Below are positions 15,801-24,671 of a stretch of 64,000 bases of DNA, in pieces (within the stretch, counting starts at the first letter, position 1; each line of letters opens with the position of its first letter). The position numbers and the translations under genes are program-made. The notes under the pieces were generated by a model. It did no database searches. It was given only the letters and a program-made list of their open reading frames with translations, and was not told the origin of the DNA. This stretch comes from Streptomyces mashuensis (GTDB taxonomy: Bacteria > Actinomycetota > Actinomycetes > Streptomycetales > Streptomycetaceae), in assembly GCF_014654785.1 (NCBI RefSeq), contig NZ_BNBD01000006.1, forward strand, positions 349,357 to 413,356, read 5' to 3'.

Positions 15801-16205
15801 ATGCTCGACGAAGCAGCCATAGCCGTCGCGACCGGCGCCGCCGGCAACATCGTCGCCTACCTGGCCCAAGGGCGGGCCGACGCACTTCGCACCCGGCTCT
15901 CTGCGATTTTCCGGCGCGGCACCGTGCAGCAGCAGTCCAACGCACTGCGAACATTGGACGAGGACGCCGCTGCGCTAGCACAGCACACGGGCAATCAGGC
16001 AGACATCACTGCGCGGTGGACCGGCTTCCTGACCGCATTCCTCGCCGCCTGTCCCGACGCCCGAGCAGACATCGAGGCCCTGGCTTCTTCAGCGCCGACT
16101 AGCACGAGGTCGATCAACATCGGATCCCAACACAACCACGGATCCGGAACCTTCATCGGCGGGGACAACCACGGCGGCGTTACCTTCAACGGCGGCGGTG
16201 ACTAA
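15801..16205 (+). CDS. Small helical partner of the STAND NTPase, with GGDN glycine/histidine motif
   Basis: 134 aa, not a family I recognise. Residues 1-95 are Ala-rich and helical (LDEAAIAVATGAAGNIVAYL). The C-terminus carries QHNHGSGTFIGGDNHGGVTF, nearly the same motif as the N-terminus of the next protein (HNHGPGAFIGGDNYGGIHF). GGGAGG is well placed before the ATG. Its TAA is followed with no gap by the GTG of the STAND gene, so the pair is co-translated. The shared motif suggests a common ligand or mutual association; an adaptor or effector role in a conflict system is inference. Confidence 0.7.
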   Translation: MLDEAAIAVATGAAGNIVAYLAQGRADALRTRLSAIFRRGTVQQQSNALRTLDEDAAALAQHTGNQADITARWTGFLTAFLAACPDARADIEALASSAPTSTRSINIGSQHNHGSGTFIGGDNHGGVTFNGGGD

Positions 16206-16304
16206 GTGGGGGATTCCGACTCCGAACAGGAAGCACACCGCGAACAACACAATCATGGGCCCGGGGCCTTCATCGGCGGAGACAACTACGGCGGCATCCA
16301 CTTT
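16131..16304 (+). repeat. Diverged 57-bp direct repeat across the STAND gene junction
   Basis: 16131-16187 and 16248-16304 encode HNHG-x-G-x-FIGGDN-x-GG in the two neighbouring proteins. The DNA copies have diverged (synonymous and conservative changes), so the protein motif appears to be what is kept. Confidence 0.7.
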
Positions 16305-19300
16305 GAAATGGTCGACGCCAAAACCAAGGCGTTGCTGTTAAAGGCCACTGAGCAGTTGGAGGCGGCCGGTCCTGAGCCTGGCAGTCAGACAGTTCCATGT
16401 CTTCCCAGAGAATTGCGGTCCCTGTATGGACGCGAGGCCGAAATCGCCGAGGGTCGTCGACTACTCGAGGAACGGAATAGTGGCGGCACATCGGCAGTAG
16501 TAGTGACCGGACCGCCGGGCATCGGGAAGAGCGCCGCCGCGCTGCGCCTGTCTCGGCTCGTCGCAGACGCCTACCCAGACGGACAGTTCCACCTCGACCT
16601 CGCCCTATCAGCCAGCGAGGGGACCCCTGCAGATCTGGTGTTGGCGCTGCTGCATACGCTGTGCCCCGACGGGGGCCCACTGCCCGAAGGCCGTGCACAA
16701 CAACTTGCTGTGCTGCGCGCGACGCTGTCCCGCAGCAAGGTTCTGCTACTCATCGATGACATCGTCTCGGAGGAATCGCTCCTCGAGGTTCTCCAGATGG
16801 ACGGCCCCTTCGCGCTGGTGTGCACCAGCCGTGCAAAGCTCAGCGGGCTAACCGGGCTGGTTCACTTCATCGAGCTGGGCCCATTGCCCGACCGGCATAG
16901 CGAAGAACTAGTCAAGGCTGTTGCCGGGCCCACACGGCTGAGCGACGAGCAGGCAGCCTCCCTGGCCGCAGCATGTGCAGGACATCCCCTCGCACTGCAT
17001 GTAGCAGCTGCTCACCTCGCACGCCGCCCTAGGGTCAGTGTCGATCGGTTCCTCGATGACATCACCAGTCCTGACCGGGGGGTGCGAGCTCTGCGGGCTG
17101 GCCAGACCGCGCTGGAGCCCGTGCTCGAGCGAAGCTTTGCCGCACTCGGCCCTGAGCAGGCAGAGCTCTTCACCACTCTCGGGATCCTGCCGCACATGTC
17201 CGTTACCCCGGACATCGTCGCCGCTGCCACCGCGCCCGAGGCCGAGGCCGAGCTCGATGATGCCCAGGTCGATGCCATGGCCGAACTGCTGGACTCGCTG
17301 TTCGAACTCAGTCTCATCGAGCAGATCGACGAGAACCGGTTTGTATTCCACGAGATTCTTCACCGTTTCGCCCGGCTCAAATCGGCCTCGGCCACAGCAG
17401 AGTGGAGGGAAACCGTAATCCGGCAGACCTGCCTCGCGCTGGCCATTCGAGCGCGGTCCGCGACGGAGTCAATTGGCTTCATAGACAAAGAAGCCAAGGT
17501 GCCGGCGCAGGGCAATTCGGATGCCCTGCGCCTACTGAACGCGGATCGTCCAGGAGCCGTTGCCCTGGCAGAGATGGCCCGGCAACACCAGATGTGGGGA
17601 CCGCTCGTCCTTCTCGCGTCGGACCTGACCGCCTCACTGTGGCATGGCAGCCACTGGAACGACCTGGATCGTGTCTATCAGTGCGTACTTGAAGCCGGTA
17701 CCCAGTCCGATAATCCTGAGTGGACGGCATTGGCACTGCACAACTTGGGCCTGTTCGCCAGTCATCTCGGGGACACACAACACGCCGCCGACCTATTTCA
17801 GCGCAGCGCCGAGACTGCGTACGAGGCCGACAACCCGTACCAGATGCATATGGCGCAGCTCGCTCTGGGATCGCTACTCATCAACCTCGGGCGAGCCCGT
17901 GATGCTATTCCGTACCTGCGCTGCGGGCTGCCGTTCTGGCGGGCAATCAAGGACAGCCAGGTTCTCGCCCTGGCGCTGGGGAGACTGGGCCAGGCCCACT
18001 TGGCCATTGGTCAGCTCCGCCGGGCGGAGCGGTACCTCCACAGCAGCAGGAATTTGTCCCGTACTGACAGCCATACGGACTTCCGGAACCGTGGAGCGCT
18101 CGCCGCACTGCTACGCAGAACGGGCCGAATAGCTGAAGCTGCCCAGGAAGCTTCGCTGGACATCGAACGGGCGCGAGCCGTCGGGAGCCGGGAGTGGGAG
18201 GCAAAGGCTCTGATGGAGCTCGCCGAGACTCCCCTGGAGGAGCGGCCGGATTCAGCCCCCGTTCAGCCGCTTGAGGCCGCGCTGGCTATCTACCAGGACA
18301 CAGGCGACGTCCAGGGACAGGTTCGGGCTCTGTTCCGACTTGGGACCCACGCCGCAGAGCAAGCCGATATTCACCAGGCGGCCGAATTCCTCGGAGAATG
18401 TGCAAATCTCGCCGCAGGGATCGGAGACTACAAGCACGCAGCACGGGCACTGGCTTACCTGGCCTCCTACCACGGAGGCATCGGGCATCTCGATGAAGCG
18501 GAAACTTACTTCGCCGATGCCCGGGAGATGGCAAACCACCTGGGGAACCCCATCGTTCTCGCTCAGACCCTTCAGAAGAACGCTGAGTACCTGTGGCATC
18601 TGGGCCGGATCGGTGAGGCCGTCACATATCTGACGGAAGCGGTTCGCCTCTTGGAGGGCACCGACGAGAAATACGCCTTGGCCCAGGTCAAGGCTGCGCT
18701 AGGGGAAGCACTCCTCGTCGCTGGCCGATGGCAAGAGGGCGCCCAGGTTCTGGAGTCGGTGATCTCCGTGGTGTCGAACGACGCGGCCCCCGCGACCAGA
18801 GCTCAGGCGTCCCGTGCCCTCGCCGTCCTCTACTCGCGCCGGGGCCTCCATAGAGAAGCCATGACCACGATCATCAAGGCGCTCGACCAGTGTGAGCGGG
18901 CTGGCGAGAAGCCAGCCATTCTGCATTGCAGGATGGCTCTGGCCAATGTGCATGCCCGGAACGACGAGTGGACCGAAGCACTCGATCAGTACGACAAGGC
19001 CGCCGAGCTTGCTATGGAGCAGAAGGATCTCCATGTCCTCCTCACAGCCCGCAGCATGGCCGCAGTGTGCCGACTTCACGGCGAGGAGAAGGAGCAGGCG
19101 GTTGCCGACATCACCAAGCTCCTGCCCCTAACCGAGCAGTTGGGGATGCGATCGCTTGAGGCCGCCCTGCATCTCAACGCCGGCGTGCACCATGCGCGCT
19201 GCGTTGATCACGAGAAGGCGGTCACTGAGTTCCGTAAGGCCGCAACCCTTATCGAACAGCTCAATGACAGCACCCTACGCGGGCCCTGTTTACTCAACCT

Positions 19301-20402
19301 GGCTCGCTCCTACGGAGCGCTCGGTGACACTGAGCGCTCCCGCACACATGCACGCGAAGCCTTCGCTCTCCACCAGGGGCTCGGCAACTGGTCAGACGCT
19401 GGTGAGGCGCTCCTGCTGCTCAGAAAGGTGTATTTGGACGCTGCAGCGGACGACGCCGGAGAGCCCACGCTCGACGAGCTGTTGGGCACTGATCAGCGAG
19501 TCGATAATCGCGTCCTGGAGGCCATACGCACGCGGCTCCGCGCTGTTAGCGACGGATCTGTTGTCAAAGCCAGCCGCGAGGCCAGCCATTCCGCCACCAT
19601 CGCTGATGGGAGGAAGATCAATGTTTCGGATTCCGTACGACAAGAATTGGCTGGAATCGACATCGAACGGCTCGCTGCCCATCTCGGGAACTCCCGGCAG
19701 ACATGTGCAGCATGCGATCTCTTAATCGACGAGACAGGGGAGGCCGAGCTGCTCCTGCTAAACCACCGGAGCATGGACCGCCTGATGGTGCGGCTGGCAC
19801 ATCCCCACTGCGTAGCCTCCAAGGTGATCCAGCTGAAGGGTGCGGCACCGAAGGAACCGAAAGTCGCCTTCGAAGTGGAATGCATCCTGTTCGGCGGAGA
19901 CAGAGCAGGGATCATCGCCGACTGCTACGGCGGGTGGGGCTCGTACGGCGACGGGCCGCTCGAAGACCTCGTACTCGACAGATACATCAAGGCAGGATTC
20001 ATCAACCTGCAGACCCTGCTCCAGGCGGACGAAAGTCAATCGCTGGACCTGCGTGACGTTCCTGACGCCAGTTGTGGTGTTCAGGCTCGGCTCGAGGACA
20101 ACAACCTCTCGATCACAGGCCCAGACGGCCAACTCCTTCACCGCATGCCGCTCGATTTCCTCCCCCGCTGGTATCGGAAAGCGGTCGAGGGATCGTTGAT
20201 CGTCGTAGTCGGCAGGAATCTACAAGGGATGGCTGCCGACGATCCCTCCTACCTGGTGCGTGCCATGGCATTGGGAAAAGCGGTCGGCGGCACTGTGCCG
20301 CTCACCGTGGTGCGGCCCAGCAGGAACCGCCCCTGTCCGTGCATGATGCGCACCGGACGCAAGTTCAAGCACTGCTGCGGACGTGATCGGCCTTTGAAGT
20401 AG
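16206..20402 (+). CDS. Giant STAND NTPase with TPR repeats and C-terminal SEC-C zinc motif
   Basis: 1398 aa. Layout: shared motif (residues 15-33); NB-ARC/STAND NTPase with YGREAEI, Walker A GPPGIGKS (102-109), Walker B LLLIDDI (180-186) and the GHPLALHVAA helix; winged-helix region to about 400; TPR superhelix from about 440 to 1080; an unrecognised domain with CAACDLLIDETGEAELLLL; and a C-terminal SEC-C-like finger RPCPCMMRTGRKFKHCCGR. STAND proteins of this build act as signal-triggered switches, many in antiphage immunity. The GTG start abuts the previous stop with no clear ribosome-binding site, implying reinitiation. Third-position GC is lower than in the flanks, a sign of transfer. The defence role is inferred. 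Confidence 0.8.
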   Translation: MGDSDSEQEAHREQHNHGPGAFIGGDNYGGIHFEMVDAKTKALLLKATEQLEAAGPEPGSQTVPCLPRELRSLYGREAEIAEGRRLLEERNSGGTSAVVVTGPPGIGKSAAALRLSRLVADAYPDGQFHLDLALSASEGTPADLVLALLHTLCPDGGPLPEGRAQQLAVLRATLSRSKVLLLIDDIVSEESLLEVLQMDGPFALVCTSRAKLSGLTGLVHFIELGPLPDRHSEELVKAVAGPTRLSDEQAASLAAACAGHPLALHVAAAHLARRPRVSVDRFLDDITSPDRGVRALRAGQTALEPVLERSFAALGPEQAELFTTLGILPHMSVTPDIVAAATAPEAEAELDDAQVDAMAELLDSLFELSLIEQIDENRFVFHEILHRFARLKSASATAEWRETVIRQTCLALAIRARSATESIGFIDKEAKVPAQGNSDALRLLNADRPGAVALAEMARQHQMWGPLVLLASDLTASLWHGSHWNDLDRVYQCVLEAGTQSDNPEWTALALHNLGLFASHLGDTQHAADLFQRSAETAYEADNPYQMHMAQLALGSLLINLGRARDAIPYLRCGLPFWRAIKDSQVLALALGRLGQAHLAIGQLRRAERYLHSSRNLSRTDSHTDFRNRGALAALLRRTGRIAEAAQEASLDIERARAVGSREWEAKALMELAETPLEERPDSAPVQPLEAALAIYQDTGDVQGQVRALFRLGTHAAEQADIHQAAEFLGECANLAAGIGDYKHAARALAYLASYHGGIGHLDEAETYFADAREMANHLGNPIVLAQTLQKNAEYLWHLGRIGEAVTYLTEAVRLLEGTDEKYALAQVKAALGEALLVAGRWQEGAQVLESVISVVSNDAAPATRAQASRALAVLYSRRGLHREAMTTIIKALDQCERAGEKPAILHCRMALANVHARNDEWTEALDQYDKAAELAMEQKDLHVLLTARSMAAVCRLHGEEKEQAVADITKLLPLTEQLGMRSLEAALHLNAGVHHARCVDHEKAVTEFRKAATLIEQLNDSTLRGPCLLNLARSYGALGDTERSRTHAREAFALHQGLGNWSDAGEALLLLRKVYLDAAADDAGEPTLDELLGTDQRVDNRVLEAIRTRLRAVSDGSVVKASREASHSATIADGRKINVSDSVRQELAGIDIERLAAHLGNSRQTCAACDLLIDETGEAELLLLNHRSMDRLMVRLAHPHCVASKVIQLKGAAPKEPKVAFEVECILFGGDRAGIIADCYGGWGSYGDGPLEDLVLDRYIKAGFINLQTLLQADESQSLDLRDVPDASCGVQARLEDNNLSITGPDGQLLHRMPLDFLPRWYRKAVEGSLIVVVGRNLQGMAADDPSYLVRAMALGKAVGGTVPLTVVRPSRNRPCPCMMRTGRKFKHCCGRDRPLK

Positions 20403-20664
20403 CTGCCGCTTGGAGCGGCCGCACACAGAAAGTGGGCCGCATCGAGCTCTGGAATATCCGCGGAGCACCCCCCCCCCCCGACAGCGCTCTGCCGGGCGAG
20501 CCCACAAGGTCCCCCGGTAGCCAGCGCCTTGTCCCAGGAGTCCGCACACAGTCCGCAAGACACCCGATCAGGACCGTCGCACCCCATCGCCAGCAATCAA
20601 CAAAAGGCCAGGTCAGCGACCTACGGCGACCATCGCCGCAGGTCGCCGACCCAGCCCGTTACTA
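20403..20664. other. Right end of the element, non-coding, with a C12 tract
   Basis: No gene seen. It holds a run of 12 C at 20468-20479, 66 bp after the STAND stop. The right attachment-site arm should lie just before 20665. Confidence 0.5.
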
Positions 20665-20683
20665 GGAGACGAAGAAGGCCTGA
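20665..20683 (+). repeat. att site, distal side (attR-type)
   Basis: ggagacgaagaaggcctga, identical to the sodN 3' end. The sequence to its right is ordinary chromosome and starts with what looks like the original sodN 3' flank, including its terminator. Confidence 0.88.
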
Positions 20684-20706
20684 CCTTCCGTCCTCCGCGG
20701 CGTCTG

Positions 20707-20739
20707 CGCCCGCCCTCCGGCACGGCCGGGGGGCGGGCG
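20707..20739 (+). terminator. Displaced sodN terminator
   Basis: cgcccgccc (20707-20715) pairs with gggcgggcg (20731-20739), with an inner ccgg/ccgg pairing and TT after it. It is 24 bp beyond the right att repeat. Before insertion it would have stood 24 bp after the sodN stop codon. Confidence 0.72.
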
Positions 20740-20926
20740 TTCCCGTGTCCGCGCCGGCCCCCGGCGGCGGCCCCGATGTGCCGTGTCACCTCCGCCACCT
20801 GACAAAAGTCATGCCCGTCCATGGACGCTCCACACTGCCGCCGCACCCCTGTGACCAGCGAATCTGTAACCACCGCAGGGAGCGGCAGCACGAGGACGAC
20901 GCAGCAGGACGACGGAGGAACCCACC

Positions 20927-21619
20927 ATGCAGACCCTGACGCCCCAGGCGCCCGCCGGCACCGAGGACAAGGCCCGGGACCGGCAGGCGCTGCGCCGCAG
21001 CCTGCGGCCGCTGCTGCTGGACGCGGTGCTGCCGATGGGCGCCTACTACGCGCTGCACAGCGGCTTCGGCATGAGCGACATGGCGGCGCTGGCGTGGAGC
21101 GGCGTGCTGCCGCTCGGCCGTACGGTGTGGTCGGCGGTGACCGAGCGCCGGCTCAACGGGCTGGCCGCGCTCGTCCTGGGCACCACGGTCGTCGGGCTGC
21201 TGCTGAGCCTGGTCACCGGCGACGCCCGGATGATGCTCGCCAAGGACAGCGCCGGCAGCGGCGTGGTGGGCCTGGGCGTGCTGGTGGCGCTGATGGCCGG
21301 CCGGCCGCTGATGACGGAGGGCCTCAAGCCCTGGATCACCAAGGGCGACGCGGTCAAGGAGGCCGCGTGGGCGCGGCTGTCCGCGACGTCCGCGGCCTTC
21401 CGCGGTGCGGAGCGCCGGTTCTCGGCGGTGTGGGGGACGGCGCTGCTGGGCGAGGCGGTGCTGCGGGTCGTGGGCGTCTACCTGCTGCCGGTGGGCGTCA
21501 TGGTGTGGCTCGGCACGGTGATCCTGGTCGCCGCGATCTTCGTCGCGATGTTCATGGGTGGCGCGCTGGCGGTCGTCCCGATGGAGAAGATGGTTGCCGA
21601 GGAGGTCACCCGGCCGTAA
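20927..21619 (+). CDS. VC0807-type integral membrane protein
   Basis: 230 aa with about five or six hydrophobic helices (for example LPMGAYYALHSGFGMSDMAA and GLAALVLGTTVVGLLLSLV). It resembles the conserved VC0807-family membrane proteins, function unknown. GGAGG is well placed before the ATG. It is the first chromosomal gene to the right of the element and, before insertion, would have been the downstream neighbour of sodN. Confidence 0.78.
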   Translation: MQTLTPQAPAGTEDKARDRQALRRSLRPLLLDAVLPMGAYYALHSGFGMSDMAALAWSGVLPLGRTVWSAVTERRLNGLAALVLGTTVVGLLLSLVTGDARMMLAKDSAGSGVVGLGVLVALMAGRPLMTEGLKPWITKGDAVKEAAWARLSATSAAFRGAERRFSAVWGTALLGEAVLRVVGVYLLPVGVMVWLGTVILVAAIFVAMFMGGALAVVPMEKMVAEEVTRP

Positions 21620-21650
21620 GGCGGCCGTTGCCCGCGCGCCACGACTGGTC

Positions 21651-22322
21651 ATGATCATGCCGCTCATGACCTCGACCGACTCGATCACGGTGCGCCGGGC
21701 CGGTGGCGCCCTCGCCGCCGCCGTCGCCCTCGCCCTCCTCGGGGCCGTGCCCGCCCACGCGCAGGCCCCGGAGGCCGCCCCCGCCGCCCCGGCCGCCGCC
21801 CGCACCCACGGGCCCGCCGGGCTCAAGGGCGTCGACTACGACACCTGGCTGCGGGACGTACGCGCCGTCACCGACGAGGCCGGCCCCTGGATCGCCGAGC
21901 GCGCCGCCCCGGCCGGCGGGCGCAAGCCGGCCATCGTGCTCGACATCGACAACAGCTCCCTGGAGACCGACTTCCACTGGGCGGCCGTGCCCACCCCGGC
22001 CATCCGGCCCGTCCTGGACCTGGCCCGCGCCGCGCACGAGCGCGGCGTCGCCGTCTTCTTCGTCACCGCCCGCCCCGGGCTCCTGGACGCCCCCACCGAG
22101 TGGAACCTGCGGACCGTCGGCTACCCGGTCGACGGCCTGTACGTGCGTCACCTGCCCGACCTCTTCCAGGAGGTGGGCACGTACAAGGCCGCCAAGCGGG
22201 CGGAGATCGAGGCACGCGGCCACACGATCGTCGCCAACATCGGGAACCACGCCACCGACCTGGCCGGCGGGCACGCGGAGCGGACGTTCAAGCTGCCGGA
22301 CTACGACGGCAAGCTGTCCTGA
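21651..22322 (+). CDS. Secreted HAD-family acid phosphatase
   Basis: About 223 aa. An N-terminal signal peptide (GALAAAVALALLGAVPAHAQA) is followed by a class B acid-phosphatase-like HAD domain: motif I VLDIDNSSLET with nucleophile Asp, motif II FFVTARPG, a conserved Lys in YKAAKRAEIE and motif IV NIGNHATDLAGG. It should hydrolyse phosphomonoesters outside the membrane. The start is uncertain (ATG at 21651, 21657 or 21666); none has a strong ribosome-binding site. Confidence 0.85.
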   Translation: MIMPLMTSTDSITVRRAGGALAAAVALALLGAVPAHAQAPEAAPAAPAAARTHGPAGLKGVDYDTWLRDVRAVTDEAGPWIAERAAPAGGRKPAIVLDIDNSSLETDFHWAAVPTPAIRPVLDLARAAHERGVAVFFVTARPGLLDAPTEWNLRTVGYPVDGLYVRHLPDLFQEVGTYKAAKRAEIEARGHTIVANIGNHATDLAGGHAERTFKLPDYDGKLS

Positions 22323-22332
22323 CGCGCACCGG

Positions 22333-22596
22333 TCAGTCGCGGGCCTTCATGCGTTCCAGGGCCACGATGCCCAGCGCGGCCAGGCCGATCTGGATGACCC
22401 ACACCAGCCAGGCCACGCCCTTGGTGTCGTAGAGGCCCAGCGCCTGCCCGATCAGGGCGCCGACGAAGGCCGCGACGATGCCGACGAGGACGGTCGCCAG
22501 CACCCCGACGTGCTGGCGGCCCGGCACCACGAGCCGGCCCAGCAGGCCGATCACCGCCCCGATCACGATCGCGCTGATAATTCCTGAGATTTCCAT
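22333..22596 (-). CDS. GlsB/YeaQ/YmgE-family small membrane protein
   Basis: 87 aa with three hydrophobic helices and Gly-rich turns (GLLGRLVVPGRQHVGVLAT, IVAAFVGALIGQAL), the transglycosylase-associated/GlsB stress-protein family. The role is unclear in this family; induction by stress is typical. AAGGGGGAGGG lies directly upstream of the ATG. Convergent with the acid phosphatase. Confidence 0.85.
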   Translation of the reverse strand: MEISGIISAIVIGAVIGLLGRLVVPGRQHVGVLATVLVGIVAAFVGALIGQALGLYDTKGVAWLVWVIQIGLAALGIVALERMKARD

Positions 22597-22737
22597 GCCC
22601 TCCCCCTTGCGACCGATTCCTGTCGATAGACCTGCCCAGGGCGGGGGACGTACATGTCCGGCCGTGGGTCCCGGCGGCGGTCCCTAGACTGGGGCCTCCC
22701 GGGCGCACGGGCGCCCGACGGGGACGGGAGAGCGACA

Positions 22738-23157
22738 GTGGCGGCAGGCGTCGGCAGCTTCGGACGGGCCGGAGAGCCCCTCGGCCGGTCCGGCGACGGC
22801 CCGTACGACCCCGTGCCCGGCCCCTCGCCCGACCCCTCGTCCGACGTGCTGGCCGAGGCGGCCGCCGCGTTCGGCCTGCTCGCCTCGCCCGCCCGGCTGC
22901 ACCTGGTGTGGGCGCTGTCGCAGGGCGAGAGCGACGTCAGCGGCCTGGCCCAGCGGGTGGGCGGGGCGCTGCCCGCGGTCAGCCAGCACCTGGCCAAGCT
23001 CAAGCTCGCCGGGCTGGTGCGGTCCCGGCGGGAGGGCCGCCGGGTGGTGTACCTGGTGGACGACCCGCAGGTGGTGGCCGTCGTGCGGCTGATGGTGGGT
23101 CAGCTCAACGAACGCCGGGACCTTCCGCTGCGGGTCGGCTCGGCCGCCGCCAGGTAG
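22738..23157 (+). CDS. ArsR-family winged-helix regulator
   Basis: 139 aa. After a 40-residue Gly/Pro-rich head, a typical ArsR fold: AAFGLLASPARLHLVWALSQ, recognition helix GGALPAVSQHLAKLKLAGL and the beta-wing SRREGRRVVYLVDD. No obvious metal-binding CVC box is present, so the signal cannot be told. The GTG at 22738 follows GGGAG at suitable spacing; a longer frame from 22654 is disfavoured. Confidence 0.86.
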   Translation: MAAGVGSFGRAGEPLGRSGDGPYDPVPGPSPDPSSDVLAEAAAAFGLLASPARLHLVWALSQGESDVSGLAQRVGGALPAVSQHLAKLKLAGLVRSRREGRRVVYLVDDPQVVAVVRLMVGQLNERRDLPLRVGSAAAR

Positions 23158-23163
23158 CAGCCC

Positions 23164-24567
23164 CTACCAGTCGCCCCCGCCGAACCCGCCTCCGCCGCCG
23201 TCGCCGCCGAAGCCGCCGCCGTCGCCCCAGCCGCCGCCCCCGAAGTCGTCGGGGTTGAAGTCGGAGCCGGTGTACTCGCCGCCCTCCGGGCCGCCGCCGC
23301 CCTCGAAGGCGCCGGGCGCCGCGTACGCCGGCCCGCTGAGCAGGCCGCCGAGCGCCGTGCCGACCAGCAGGCCCGGCAGCAGCCCGCCGCCGAAGTAGCC
23401 GCCGGCCCAGGGCGCGTAGGCCGGGCCCGCGTTCCAGTACGGCTGCCGGCCGCCGGCCGTGTCGACCTGCCGCACCAGCGGCTCCTGGCCCTCCGCCAGC
23501 CGCGCCGCGTCCGCCGCGCACGCCGGGACCGTACGCATCGTGCCGCCGGGCGGCGCCCACGCCACGTCCTGCACCGACGGCCCGTGCCGGGGGTCGAAGA
23601 AGCACGGCGGGCGGCGCTGCGGCAGCGGCGCGCCCGTGCGCCGCGCGGCCAGGGTGGCCAGCGCGAACCGGCCCTCGTCCAGGGCCTCGGTCACGGCCCG
23701 GACGTCCTCGGGGCGCTTGGCGGCGGCCATCTTCGCCTTGGCGTCCTCGTAGGCGTCCAGCCCGCGGGCGTAGTCGGTGCGCATCTCGTCGGTGGCGCCC
23801 GCCTCGGACGGGGAGAAGTCCAGCCGGTCGAGCTCCTCGCCGAAGGCGGTGATGTCCTCGTCCACGACCACGCGCAGGGCGTCCAGCTCGGCCCGCTCGC
23901 GCTCCTCGCGGCGCCGCTTGTTCCTCCGGTACAGCGCATACGCGCCGGCACCGCCCGCGACGACGACCGCGCCACCCACGATCAGCCCGGTGGCCCCGAC
24001 GCCCTGGTTGCCGCCGCCCCACGAGCCGGGGGCGTGGCCCCGGGCGGTCCGCGCGGCCTCGTCGACGAAGCTGTTCAGCTCGGCCTTGGTGCCGCCGCCC
24101 GTCCGCTTGACGGCCCCCACGAGGTTGGACACCGCGTTGGGCGACATCACCGAGCGGTCGGACGCGGCGTTGAAGCCGGTGTCGCCGAGGTGGACGGCGT
24201 ACACACCGGCGATGCCGACCTTGGTGCGCAGGTCGCGCAGGAGCGTGGCCCGCGGGAAGTCCGGCGTGTCGGGGAGGACGGCGACGAAGAGGGGCCGGTC
24301 GGCGTCCTTGATGCGCCGGGCCAGCGCGTCGGCGTCGGCGGCCGGCAGCTGCCCGGCCACGGACGGGTCGACGTAGACCGGCTGCTTGCGCAGGGCCGCC
24401 GCCACCGTGTCCAGGCCGGTGGAGGCGGTGGTGCCGGCGGCGGCCGCCGGCCCGGCGCCGAGGAACAGGGCGGCCGCGGTGAGCAGCAGGGCGAGGGCGG
24501 CCGGCAGGGCGGCGAGCCGGTTCCTTCCCGGCGCGGCCGGCGGCCGGGGAACAGGGGTGGCGGGCAT
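23164..24567 (-). CDS. Secreted, membrane-anchored TPM-like protein with glycine-rich C-terminus
   Basis: 467 aa. Signal peptide at residues 12-45 (LAALPAALALLLTAAALFL). The extracellular domain (about 45-190) resembles TPM-type Streptomyces proteins (YVDPSVAGQLPAADADALAR). One membrane helix (TGLIVGGAVVVAGGAGAYAL) is followed by a basic, coiled-coil cytoplasmic part (RRNKRRREERERAELDALR). The tail is very Gly-rich, ending GGGGGFGGGDW. GAGGAG precedes the ATG at 24567. Function unknown; a surface or septum-associated role is a guess. Confidence 0.75.
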   Translation of the reverse strand: MPATPVPRPPAAPGRNRLAALPAALALLLTAAALFLGAGPAAAAGTTASTGLDTVAAALRKQPVYVDPSVAGQLPAADADALARRIKDADRPLFVAVLPDTPDFPRATLLRDLRTKVGIAGVYAVHLGDTGFNAASDRSVMSPNAVSNLVGAVKRTGGGTKAELNSFVDEAARTARGHAPGSWGGGNQGVGATGLIVGGAVVVAGGAGAYALYRRNKRRREERERAELDALRVVVDEDITAFGEELDRLDFSPSEAGATDEMRTDYARGLDAYEDAKAKMAAAKRPEDVRAVTEALDEGRFALATLAARRTGAPLPQRRPPCFFDPRHGPSVQDVAWAPPGGTMRTVPACAADAARLAEGQEPLVRQVDTAGGRQPYWNAGPAYAPWAGGYFGGGLLPGLLVGTALGGLLSGPAYAAPGAFEGGGGPEGGEYTGSDFNPDDFGGGGWGDGGGFGGDGGGGGFGGGDW

Positions 24568-24671
24568 GACGTCGCTCCTCGGGTCGTGCGCGGCGGGGTG
24601 CGCCCTTCTCTCAGCACCTACCACAAAAACGGATCAAACAGGCATCAAGGTTCCCGTGCGTTTCCTGCCCC

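Larger units (their letters stand above)
3643..20683. mobile_element. 17.0-kb integrative mobilizable element inserted in the sodN 3' end
   Basis: Bounded by a 19-bp direct repeat (3624-3642 and 20665-20683). Modules in order: integrase and XRE regulator (minus), excisionase, DUF3631 ATPase with an iteron-like repeat field, candidate oriT, MobC, relaxase, XRE/TPR regulator (minus), lasso-peptide cluster plus PIMT homologue, and a STAND NTPase pair. There is a relaxase but no FtsK/TraB-type translocase or type IV secretion gene, so the element is read as mobilizable rather than self-transmissible. The right part (about 15.8-20.4 kb) is visibly less GC-rich at third codon positions than the flanks. 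The sodN terminator now lies to the right of the element. Confidence 0.88.

Noticed and set aside
20468..20479. C12 homopolymer as a phase-variation switch
   Set aside because: It is non-coding, not near a promoter element I can recognise, and could be a sequencing artefact.
3643..20683. Self-transmissible actinomycete ICE with TraB/FtsK translocase
   Set aside because: No FtsK-like transfer gene is present; a MobC/relaxase pair is found instead, so a mobilizable element fits better.
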